Positions 36,185-48,200 of a stretch of 64,000 nucleotides of DNA are shown here, piece after piece (positions within the stretch are counted from its first letter, which is position 1; each line of letters starts with the position of its first letter). The notes below the pieces were generated by a model. It ran no database searches, was not told where the DNA came from, and was given only the letters and a program-made list of their open reading frames with translations. The stretch covers positions 40,355,371-40,419,370 of the forward strand of contig CM048557.1 in the NCBI GenBank assembly GCA_026413225.1. Direction: 5' to 3'. This stretch comes from Otis tarda. Taxonomy: Eukaryota; Chordata; Aves; Otidiformes; Otididae. The position numbers and the translations under genes were made by a program.

Positions 36185-39100
36185 TAAAAAGGAAAATGAA
36201 ATATTCTATTAACAAGACAGTGTTCATTACTGTTGTCTGTAGTGATTACAAGTGTATTACAATTCTGAATACAATGTGTTTATTGTGGACAACAGTGATT
36301 TAAATTTGCTAGTTTACTAGCTTTTAAACTATTAATATTTACTGAACATAGATGCAGCAATCATTCACAGACTCTGAACACTACTTTAATCAATTACATG
36401 TCCATAAGAAATAAAATGTATATACATAACCTCTCAAGAAGCATGATTACCCTATGGTTTACTCCTAAAAATTTCAACAAAAAAGACCTAAATGTCTGTT
36501 TTCAGCACTCCCACTCTTGCCTTTTCAACAATGCTTGTCTCATATTATGCCAATAGTTTCTCCTTACGTATACTGTAATGTTACCACAATAAAAGTGTAT
36601 TATTTGGGAACAGCATAAGAGACTTTTAAACCAAACATAGAGCCTTAAAAAACTGCTGTCTAAACATTCATATAAAACATGTTTATATGATATTGTAGCA
36701 GCTTTTATGACAAAAAACAGGAAACACGACTACCATTTGAAGTCACTCATAAGCAGACTGAAGTTGTATGCTTCTTTCATTTCCTGAAAATTTCATGTAA
36801 CCGTTATCTAGTCCTAAGATTTAAAAAAAACCAAACCAACCAAACAAAAAAAAACCACCACCCCTCACTTCTTCAGGTTGAAAAAACTGCTAGTCAGAAC
36901 CTCAAGGAATAATTTGGTATTGCACAGCTTGTGGGTATTATGGCAGCAGATTATCCATAAAACACAGGGCAAAAGGAGGCTCGGCACTAACCTTTCCTCA
37001 GCAGATACCAAAGTGGAAGAAATCATTGAAGTGTTTTTACCCTTAGCAATTCTAAGTATCTCATGAAAATACACCAAAATATTTGACCAATAACTGTACA
37101 GAAGCCAAATGATTATGCAAATTCTGTGTTTTCATTTAAAAATACTTCAAATGATACTACAAAAAAATTTTGCAGATTCATATTAAATTTCAATAAGTAG
37201 AACCTCTAATTATAAGTATTCAGTAATTCATTTAATCCATTATCCATCGTGTCAGTCAATAATTTCAATGGCATACATCCATTCACATGCAGAGACAGGC
37301 TGAACTATGTACTTCCATAACAGTGCTTTTATTAACAATTGTTCTCAAAACAAAGATCAGACAAACTGCTGGAAAAAATGGATATCCAAAACTCTATCCA
37401 GTTACTGTGACAATCAAATGGTTTTATTATTAAGGAAACACAACTTTTAAAGACCTGATATGTCTAAACATTAACATTTTTCCAATATGAACTGAGAAGC
37501 TTTCAATAATTAGTAATAACAATTAATCATATACACAGTTATTTGAATGGAGAACGTATTTAGCCTTCCTCTTTGCTGTAGTAAAGCAAAATTTCTAACA
37601 GAAATGAACTAAAAGGGAAGATGAGACTGTGTAAGGTGAGATAACTCTCACCAGTCTGGTTTAATAGTTACGTATTTGGAAGATTAGCACAGTAGATATC
37701 TCAAATGAAAAACTGATGATAAATATATTTCTTCCACACAAAGAACTTAATCTGGAAGAGCCGGAAAACACATACTCTAAACAATGATGCTGGTTTCGGG
37801 TAATTACTAATGTAATCCAGCATTGTTGCTGTGATCATTTTGCAAAAATACTTCTGTCAACATATTAAAATTGTCATGTTTTTGTAACAGAATAGGGAGA
37901 TAAAATCCTCAGTGCTAAAAGTCCAAAAGAAAAAAATAAGTCCTTTTATTGTTTATGTGTACGTTACTGAAATTTCATACTTTTCCTATAAGGGATAGCT
38001 TCTGTTGCTTTATTCTAGGAGGTAATCAGACTTGTCTTTTTAATTTTTTCAATCCTCATTTACCTTTTTCTTAACCGAAATTGAACTATGTCTTTTTTAG
38101 CAATAACTGTTTTGTCCTTCTAAAAGGTTGCTATTTCTTCCTTCCAGATTAGTTCGATTTTTGCAAGCCTTCCTATTAGTGATTACTGTAACAGCAACAA
38201 GAACCTTGATAAAACCTGGAAGTCTTTCACAGCACAAAGATAATGATCCAGCACACATAAGGGCTGTGGGCTGAACAATGTCTTCACAGCTTGTGGAGAA
38301 GTTGAGTCACTGAATGTTTGTTGACTTAGCCTAAGTTGCTAAAACATAAGTTAAGTTGACCTAACCTAAACAAGGTTGTTGACCTAAGCCCAACTTTTAA
38401 AATAAATAAATGAAGTCTTACATTGACACAACTGTTTTAAAATAAAGATAGAAATGTACAAAATTTTTGAAACAATCAAATTAACCAAACTGAAACATTC
38501 TTCTTTCACATTCTTAAAATAACAATGCATTTTATTTTTAGAGGTCAGGATTTCCTTTCTCTACAGAGGTTACAACACAGCAAAACACAGCAAAACAACA
38601 AAAACAGAAATTTTGGCCAAGAGGACTGCTTAAATTATCACTTAATTGTGGCAGTCACTATTAACTCACTTGCAAAACTCAATAAATTTTTTTAAAAGGC
38701 TCTATTTACCAAGCACAGAGCTATAATGAAATATTAGTCTTTCCTTTATACACAAAGAAAACATCAGTTACTATGCACAGACTTTCTTCACATACACCAC
38801 TACAGTTACTACAAACCAACAGAAACTCTGGAGTTTAAATACAAGTTCACACTGTGGCTACAAAGAAATATATAATAATGTCTGAGTAACAACAGGAGCT
38901 GGTGCCTGCTCTGGCAGCAGTGCTATCTCCAGCTCAGTCCAGGATGTTTCATGCTGTGCTTAAGACGTCTCAGAACTGGTGACTCTCTCCAGACCTTTTC
39001 AGTGATTGCCTTTACACTTGCCAGGCAGCCAAGCAGCAAAGCTAGGCAATAAATGCCTATTTCCTTTCCTTTCTTTCCTCCTTTCCTTTCAATTTTCCCT

Positions 39101-40879
39101 AGAGAACAAGCTTTCAGTTGTACAGGAAAGAAAAGTGTCAGCAAATAGAAACAGTAGTATTGACCATCTTGATACTGTCTACGCTGCACCACTACCCAAG
39201 AGGGTCACGCCCATCTGTCACAGGTACAGAAAGGAAGACAAACAATTGATGAACAAAGATCTTGCATCAGAAAGGTAAAGAAGGAACCAAAGAAACCTTG
39301 AAAGGTTAGGAAGAGAGACGAGAGCAAGGAAACACCTTTAGAACATAGGCATAGGAAAGCCCTTGATGTCTTGTGAGCTCGGAGGACAGCAGCAAGGAGT
39401 TAAAGTAGTACAATGGTTAAAATAGTGAACAGGAACAGCATTGTAAGTCCTGGGTTCCTTTTTGCCTTTACATTCCCAAAAAAAAAAAGTATTAGAAGGT
39501 TTGCTTTTGATCTAATTGCTAAGTGAAACAGAGCGGTTTCTAAGACTATACCCACTCAACCAGCCAGGACACATTCTCTGGATCCGAGGCCAAGTGGCAC
39601 AGAAATGGCTGCCACACAGCCAACCTCTTTCCCCAGAGCAGGGAGACAATGTTCCCACTGCTCATTTTCAACTGTCCCTTACACAAGCTAGGACCCAAAC
39701 CATCTGGGCATTATCCAAACGAGTGTGATTTGGCACAGTTCAAACTGTATCAGGAAGCATGCAATTAAACAACTAAAAAGTTTATGTGATTTTGGGCCAG
39801 TGCATGAGCCTGTATTCTCATTTTGGTTTATTTATAGATATATTTTTAAGATGCAACTTCAGACAACTCTCACCATTTGGAACATTCCTGACATCAGCTA
39901 AGCTACTTAATGCTTTAATATGGGCAGTGTCATTCCCTATTTACAGTATTTATTCTTCTTTTTAGTTTTTTACTACAATCCTCGATTAATTACGTGTTCT
40001 ATAAAGCACATGATACCTGGAGCATAGAATTTAATAAGCCTTTCCAAGTGGGCTGTCAGAAAGCAGCACACTTCTTATTGTACCTGATGTACACAATATT
40101 TTAGATAACAACTATGCATATACAAATATTTTGCTAATTCTGGTTGCAGCAGTGATCTGCTGCTGAAATTAGATTCCTTCATCTCTCTCAGACCAGGAAC
40201 AGAGTACTTTGCCCACACACACTGACTTGGACTGGCACCAAACTACAACTTCTTCTGCAGCTGCCATCTATGGAACAATGATGATCACCGAGGAAAAATA
40301 CAGCTGAGCTCCCTCACAGAAATATCCATGATACAGATGAAACATGGCCATCGTGAAACATAGGAACATGGGCATTTTGTAGAGAGTCTGACCTCTCAGC
40401 AACCTTTTTGTCAGTCTCTTTCAGTACAGCTTGTTCCCTGTGGCCATTCAGGGCAGGAGTTGCTTCCTTTGCGTAATATCTTTAAACAAACATGTTCTCT
40501 TGCTACTTATGCCTCCCGCCACTGCATGTCAGCTTGCCTTCTGTCACTCAAATCAGTCACTGCCAAAAATACTGAGTGAGTTTACACCACATTACTCAAG
40601 CTACTTGTACGCAGAATTTAAAAACTCCCAGTTCAGGGCAAGCAGCAAGAGACATAGGTAGAGAATCAAAATAAAGGCATCTTAGCAATACTACATGGCA
40701 TTTTTTTCAAATCTAGACTATTTTACTGAACAGCAAACAGAAAGCAAAGTTAACACATAAGAAACACAAATCAAAAAGGTTGTTAAATTTTACTTGTGTG
40801 GTTGCAATTGAAAATTTCAGTGAAATCATGGTGGCTTTGCAGATCCTGATTCCCCGTAATGGTGCTTTAGTGATTTCAA

Positions 40880-40981
40880 GAAAATGAAGACCAGAGTCTG
40901 GGTTGGGTGGGGGAAAGTTTTCTCTCACTGCTCCTGAACCAAGTCTGGCAAGTGGCTGCTGGTCGGCGTCAACCCACCACA
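40880..40981 (+). repeat. Possible LTR end fragment
   Basis: The stretch ends GCTGGTCGGCGTCAACCCAC CACA, which resembles the 3' terminus of avian LTRs ending GTCAACCCACCACA. It is GC-richer than its surroundings. Too short to name a family, and the left boundary is a guess. Confidence 0.35.
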
Positions 40982-42283
40982 GCTCAATGCAATTAAACAT
41001 GAAAAATCTTACATAGAAACACTTCTCTCTCAAATAAAGACGTCTTTAGCATAATTAGTGTAATTTTATTTGTGCTGCCACAAGACACTAATATAACTTT
41101 ATCATTTTCCATTAAAACAATTGGATTTATTTTTCATCGAGGCTCCTGTGGAAGTACTTAGTTCTGAATTACTGCATGTAATGAGTTACCAAAAATATAT
41201 GTTGACTATATCTTGGAAATCGATTTTCACTAATATCATGTAAAGACTACTTTAATTTAAAATAATCTCTGACTCTTAAATATAATTTTTCTTCTCCAAG
41301 AGTTAGCTTTTTTTACTGTTACCTCCTCAGTATTTTGTGAATATTCTATTACAGCTTTCAATTCAAGGAAGATGATGCAGAGTTAAGCAGAGGTAAAGAA
41401 ACAGTAAGTCAAATAACTCAGACACTGAGAAAACACTCAAATAATTCTGTTACATAAAGATTCTAGAAGTTCATGTGTCATGATCAAAACACACTTGTGT
41501 AGCCAACTCATCTATCATGTAGATTAAGAGGTTAATTCAATTGAAACTTTTAGAAAAGTAATAATAATAAATAGATAACAAAGAGACTCAAAAGAGAAAC
41601 TGCTCTTTGCATCCTGTTGCAGCCAAAAGCATTATCACATATACCACATCTGCATATACTGCATAATTTCCCTGAAAACTTTCACTGGCAGATGCACTGC
41701 GGGAGGGCACAAACAGTTTGTGTCTTTTTAGTTATTTCCTCTTGAGAGTTTGGGAGCCCTATTCTACTAACACTGATCCATTAATGTCACATTTCTCTTT
41801 CTAAAGCGGCACGGGGACCTCAGCAGAAAGACTCCCACAGTTCCTGTATACATTCTCTGTGTAGCCCATCACTGTCCACCCCAATAGAGAACTATGGAGC
41901 TTCCTGTGAAACGTTTAGGAGAAGAACGTGACAACAACAGTGTCAGATTGTTGACAGCCATCCATTTATGTAGATGCCTCACGAACAGATTGCAGTTCTC
42001 ACTAAGGTGGTTGAGAACTAGAGTAGACATTTTCATGCCCTTCAGGGAATATGCAGAAAAAGGACGATGAATCACTAAAAAAATCAAGTATTTTTTCTAG
42101 ATACTCAAGTCATTGTCTTGAATCTTTTTTTGATTAAAGCGCCCCTTGCTTACAAGCCTTCACTGTTTCTGAAGCTGCAGTTTTACTAATTCTATGCCTT
42201 ATAGCACATCTGGGAAAATAAACTCCTAATTTAAGAAAGATGAAAAGAAACAAATTCAAGAGCCAATTCTACACATTATTTGA

Positions 42284-42311
42284 AAAACAAACAAACAAAT
42301 AAACAAACAAA
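42284..42311. repeat. (AAAC)n microsatellite
   Basis: About seven AAAC units with one AAAT variant. Confidence 0.9.
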
Positions 42312-42757
42312 ATACCCATTTCTGTGAGTCTACCACCAGATGTAGTTCAGCTATATCTGAGCAAGCATTACATCAAATCAGGAGACTCAGGTACATAACT
42401 CAGTAGCCTACACAGACATAGAACAAGAGTCTTTCATCTTTTCACAGACTGCACAACATGTAGACTACTTGCATGCAGTCAAAGATTCTGTGCATGAGGT
42501 AAGAGATCCAGAGGCCATTCTCACTTCATTATATCTCTACTCTGCTTCCAAAATACACTTCATTTCCTTCAAGATAGACATCCGTTTAGGTAATTGCTTA
42601 AAGATAAATTTAGAACAGAAAACAAAACAGCTCTGATCAAGACTACTTTAGTTAAAGCATTCCCAAATATGTGATTTCCTCCTGAAAAAGAACTCCCTTA
42701 CATTTTGAGTAAAGTGTCAAGAGAGATTTTGAATAATTCTGTACTCTAGGAAACAGC

Positions 42758-42866
42758 ATCATAGAATAATAGAATGGTTTGGGCTGGAAGGGATCTTTAA
42801 AGGCCATCTAGTCCAACTCCCCTGCAAAGAGCAGGTACATCTCCAACTAGATCAGGTTGCTCAGAG
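42758..42866 (-). mobile_element. CR1 LINE 3' end, sense to PRKD1
   Basis: Plus-strand ATCATAGAATAATAGAATGG, TTTGGGCTGGAAGGGATCTT and TAGATCAGGTTGCTCAGAG match the reverse complement of the CR1 3' UTR. A short, strongly 5'-truncated copy. Confidence 0.9.
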
Positions 42867-44177
42867 TCTGAAAAATACTTATAAAGGGCTCTGTTCTACT
42901 GAATTTCATAGAAACATGGAATTTTTTTTTAAGTGTAAGAAGCATGTTGGTTCAACTGTTAGTGCTAATAACTAGTTGGCTCCTTGGTCAGTTGCCTACT
43001 TTACTTTCATTTATTAATAACTAGGATCCTTATTAATAAAGGATAAAGAGACAACACCAAACAACAGGATTACCGGGCTCCCGAATCCTATAATGAATAT
43101 AATCAGGAGGAGATTATAGCAGGAGAAAAGGCTGAGGGTGCTTATGTTGGACACCAGTCCAGCACAAGCACGCACACCTAGATCCAGATCTGCACAGGGA
43201 GTCAGGTCACTCATTTATAGGTAAGAACTCGTAACTCCAGGTGGGAGTTGCTTTAGTGTTTTTAAGAAATCTGAAGACTTATGATATTTTTTTTAAACAG
43301 GATAATAAAAATGGCAGCTTATATATAACAATATTAGAGATATATACAAACTTCTAGATACTGTGTCACTCAGGAAGAGGCCACTTGGGTTTCTAGGCCT
43401 TCCTACCTGAAAGTTTCAAAGCTGGACTGTATAACTTTTCAAGCACAGTCCTAATCATTCGGCTACGACAAGTTCACTAAAGAAACAGAAACCACTGACA
43501 GATGTATGGGATCACAAACAGATCACAGCAAAGTTTCTGTGTCTGTAACCGACACTCTACAGAAACTGGGCAGTTAAGAAGAAATCCTCCTGAAAGGAAA
43601 GGCCTAAACTAAGATTCCCCTCCCCGAACATCTTGTCAGCAGTATTTGTTTTTTAACAAAAGTGCTTGTAGCTGCTGTGTTTCCATCTGCATCCAGTGTG
43701 TCCTTGGATAACACACATGCACTGAAGGAAAATCTCTCAGACCACTCAGGCATCAAGATTAAGTCTTCTATGAATCTAGGAACACTTCTACAGAACTAAG
43801 AAAACCATTTAAAGAGAAGCACATGAATAAACTTTAAGATTGTTTATTTTTTAAAATTTATTGTAAAAAATACATTCACTAAAGACAGAAATTGCCAGGG
43901 TGCAAATGGAGCTTTAAAGTTTATGTCTCATATATATAGAAATATAATGTTCAAACCGAAAGCTGATAGCAATAAATATAAATAGAAACTTAGAGTTGTA
44001 GAAAACCACTAAGGAAAGCCAGAAAATACATGGAAATACTACTGTCAGCATATTTAAGACACATTAAAAGTTTTGCTAATACTTTAGGAACAAAAAGCGC
44101 TATAACAACTCTACCATCCCTAAATAGTTATAAATCACTTCCCCCTTTCCCCTCCACATTCTGGGAAAAGGCCGCAC
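42867..44177. other. PRKD1 intron 1 with an unassigned patch
   Basis: AT-rich intron. The part at 43010-43225 differs in texture: on the minus strand it has CTATAAATGAGTGACCTGAC, then a stretch with GGGAGCCCGGTAATCCTG, and TTATTAATAA-type sequence. It may be an old LTR or other repeat, but I cannot assign it. Confidence 0.35.
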
Positions 44178-45211
44178 TCAGAGAGTGGTGGTTAACAGCT
44201 CAATGTCCATGTGGAGACCGGTCACGAGTGGTGTTCCTCAGGGGTCCGTGTTGGGCCCGGCCCTGTTCAACATCTTTGTCAGCGACATCGACAGTGATAT
44301 AGAGTGCACCCTCAGCAAGTTTGCTGATGACACCAAGTTGTGTGGTGCCGTCAACACGCTGGAGGGGAGGGATGCCATCCAGAGGGACCTTGACAGGCTG
44401 GAGAGGTGGGCCCGTGCCAACCTCATGAAGTTCAACCAGGCCAAGTGCAAGGTCCTGCACCTGGGTCGTGGCAATCCCAGGCACAAATACAGGCTGGGCG
44501 GGGAATGGATTGAGAGCAGCCCTGAGGACAGGGACTTAGGAGTGCTGGTGGACGAGAAGCTCCACATGAGCAGGCAATGTGCCCTTGCAGCCCAGAAGGC
44601 CAACCGCATCCTGGACTGCATCAAGAGGAGCGTGGCCAGCAGGTCGAGGGAGGTGATTCTGCCCCTCTACTCTGCCCTGGTGAGACCCCACCTGGAGTAC
44701 TGTGTCCAGTTCTGGAGCCCCCAACACAAGAAGGACATGGACCAGTTGGAGAAGGTCCAGAGAAGGGCCACCAAGATGATCAGAGGGCTGGAGCACCTTT
44801 CCTATGAGGGCAGGCTGAGAGAGTTGGGGCTGTTCAGCCTGGAGAAGAGGAGGCTCCGGGGAGACCTGATAGCAGTCTTCCAGTACCTCAAGGGGGCCTA
44901 CAGGAAAGATGGGGAGAGGCTGTTCAGTAGGGCCTGTTGTGATAGGACAAGGGGTAATGGTTTTAAAATAGAGGGAGGTAGATTTAGATTGGATATTAGG
45001 AAAAAAAATTTTACACTGAGGGTTGTAGAACGCTGGAACAGGTTGCCCAGAAAGGTGGTGGAAGCCCCATCCCTGGAAACGTTCAAGGCCAGGCTGGATG
45101 AGGCTCTGAGCAACCTGATCTAGTCGGGCATGTCCCTCCTCCTTGCAGGGGCGTTGGACTAGATGACCTTTGAAGGTCCCTTCCAACTCTAACCATTCTA
45201 TGATTCTATGA
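44178..45211 (+). mobile_element. CR1 LINE, 5'-truncated, best preserved copy
   Basis: Carries a continuous 312-codon frame (44185-45123). Motif B reads [17 protein letters not shown]. The catalytic box FADDTK is intact at about residues 46-51. The whole RT C-terminal domain follows: [70 protein letters not shown]. The 3' UTR ends TTCTATGATTCTATG. The endonuclease and the first half of RT are missing, so it cannot encode a working protein. It is strikingly GC-rich against the AT-rich intron and close to the CR1 sense sequence as I know it, so it is the youngest-looking copy here. Antisense to PRKD1. Confidence 0.95.
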
Positions 45212-48200
45212 AACACTTTCTATTGTAACACCAGTTGATATGGATGTTGAAGAGGACTCACGGAAGTTGCACGCTTACATTGGCAAGACCGAAAAACTTT
45301 AAAGCAAAATTGAAAGAGCTGTAAAACCAATGAAGCAACTGAGAAGAGGAAAACTAATGTGCTGCTTTTTAGGAAGGGAAACAGAGCTACCTGCATAACT
45401 GTAGACTTCTGAAAATAATGGAACAAAACACACATAGTTCAAGAAATGAAAACATGAAGAATAGTAAAACTACGTAACTACCACCTTGTTTTACAAAAAA
45501 ATTAGATAACTTGGTAACGTAAAGAGGAGGCTGCACAAGCATAACTGAACAGCCACGCACAGTCAGGCTTTGCAAAATATTATGTCAGGCCCCTGGAAAT
45601 ATGGAATGCAAGTTACTCTGATTTAACAGGGACTCTATTCTGAAAAGCAATGATGACATTTAGCTAATGTAGTGGGTAACTAAATAAACATGCTCTCTTA
45701 GTGAATTGCTCTTGCCATAAACTGGAGACTATCAAAGAAGCATAGGAGTTTATTTTACCTCTGCTTTTGGCACTGATGCAACTGCAACTGTACTCATACC
45801 TAGCATTTAAAATTCAAAAAACTAGGACACAAGAAAAAGGATTCAGAGAAAAATGACAGAATAATTAAGGAACTGAAGACATGCTCTTCTGTACGTAGCA
45901 GCAGGGGATTAAGCTGTTTAATTTCTAAAGGAAGGTCAGGATGTGATTTGATCATTTTTGATAAGCATCAGTATGAGAAAGTGAAATCTGATTATCTATC
46001 GATTCATATTGATTCTTTGCAGACAAAGAAACAGCAAGTTCCGATTTCTGACAGCTGTGGCTATGTAGAATCAGACTACACAACAATTATTTTGCTGGTC
46101 AAATGTCTTTTTTTGCTTATTTTAGGCAGCTAAAACAAGTGCTCATGGAAAAACAAATACGGTAGCACTATTTCCAATTTATTGGATTTTTGTTTCTAAA
46201 AGAGATGCTCTGTTTGAAAAGGAATTAATTCAGACAACTCCTATGGCCTTGCTTATATAAAAAATTTTAGGACAAATTACCATAATGTCATGCTCTCGTA
46301 ATCAGCAACACTCACAGTCAGACTAACCTGAGAAAGCTAATAGCTCTGTCACTGGAGGTTCTAAGAAGAGGTTAGACAGAGAAGAAGGGTATAGACACAG
46401 CTGATCCAGACTTGGAGAAAGACACAAGGAAAAAAACTACTTGTAGTTTAGAGTAAGAAAAATAAACTACATAATGCACATTCCTACAGTTTAATGTTCC
46501 TTTCTGTAAGTCACATTCCTGTGACTCTCCTTTCTGATTATCCAAAATATCCATTATCAGTTCAACTGAAGAAATACGTGCCCATTTTTTAGCCTGAACT
46601 GTTATGTAGAGCTCCTCTGCAATACTGTGTAGCTGCCACATTTCACAAGGGAAGTTTTTCCATCTCAGTGTGGGTGAATACATGTCCACCCCCATCCAAT
46701 TAGTACTGACAGATTATTTGACAGTTTACTTTCAGTCAGACCTATCTGCCTCAATAATATTTTTAAACACCAAGACAAAAGTTGCCCTAGAGTTTAATAT
46801 GTCTGGGATGTGCATCTTAGAAATCATACCTCTAACAGATGAAATGAACACACTGTCAACCCTAAATTCCTGCACGGGTTTGCCCATCTTCAACTATCCA
46901 CTCTCATCTTCAAACACTGAAGTGTTTTAATTTTTCCAGTACAGAATTTCACACTCACTAAATCTCTTCTCATACTACAGGATCAACATTTGACAGTATT
47001 TTTCTCAGAGTCAACAAATGACTGAAACATTTCTCATAGCTCTGTCCCTCTGATGTTGGACTTAGCAGAGGTATGCTATTGGTTTTGATGGCACTGAAGC
47101 TCTTCTAGTGCTAAAAAAATTGTAAATGCTTTTGTGAATACGTATTGACTTAATAATGTCTCTGAGTATTTAAGTGCTGGCTCTTGCCTTCTTGCAAAAC
47201 CAGCATCACTCAGAGTATTTTTTTTTTAATCTTGTTTAATATATTTTTTATTCGTTGTGCAGTACTACAATTCTCAGTTACAGAACTGTGTTCCACAACT
47301 GATGCTGGAATTTTAAGAAAACATGTTTTTCCCAGAGTTGTCTTCTTAACAATGGCTTTAACAAGGCCATAGAATAAAGATATAAGATTATGACTTTTTT
47401 TTCTTATTTAAAGTCAGAACTGTTAAATTATAAATGCTGCAGACAAGAAATTCACACCAAGAACGAAAAGATAAACCAGCTCCCTGAAGCTACTGGTTTA
47501 CGGGGTAATTTCATATAGAATACCATATTAAAAATATATCATTTACAGCAATGAAATTATGGCTTCCTGCCTTTTATAGAGAAACTGAAGTCTTTGGCAC
47601 GAGCCACAATATTTTGAAGAGCATTACTAGCAAAGTCAAAATTCTGTTCCTGCTAGGGGAAAGGCAGCTGTCACATTAAACTAAGAAAATTTTTCAGACC
47701 TTCATCTAAGGTATAAAGAAGCCCTTCTAAGTTCTAATAACAAACGAGTCATTGTAAAATAATCTCATTTGCTTGAAGTCTCAGCCATTTGGCACCCAGC
47801 CAGCCGGGGGTGAAGAGCCAGACACTTAATACACGAAGTTCCTAGCAACTAGAAGTCTGCAGGGAGCAGGAGACTGTATTGCCAGCAGCTGAGTGAACAA
47901 GATCTCAGATATTGCACAGGAATACACAGAATTCAGTTTTTGTGGGCCATCTTAGTCTTCAGCAATAGATCAGAAGCAGGAAGATAGGCAGTAAGGTTCA
48001 TAACCAAAGGGGGCAGAAACCTGTATGTCATGTAAACTGCATGATCCTACAAATGTAGAGTAAAAATATTAGGAGACTAACTTCTGATGAAAGGAAAATA
48101 GAGGGAACAATATGGACAGCCTCATTCATCATCATTTAAAAACTCAATAACTCAGTTAAGCTGTTTGAATTTTCTGCTCATAGCTAAGACAGTAATCTTT

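Larger units (their letters stand above)
36185..42757. other. PRKD1 intron 1, no recognised gene
   Basis: Long AT-rich stretch. It contains a pyrimidine-rich patch (39055-39092, CTTTC-like), short A-rich repeats near 38576-38606, an (AAAC)n run (42284-42311), and a possible LTR tail listed separately at 40880-40981. No conserved exon recognised. Confidence 0.5.

Noticed and set aside
44200-45216. Minus-strand open frames up to 226 codons
   Set aside because: Shadows of the well preserved CR1 frame on the plus strand (44185-45123).
46325-46440. Possible CR1 remnant (CACTGGAGGTTCTAAGAAGA)
   Set aside because: The resemblance covers only about 30 bases and lacks the CR1 tail or flanking RT sequence.
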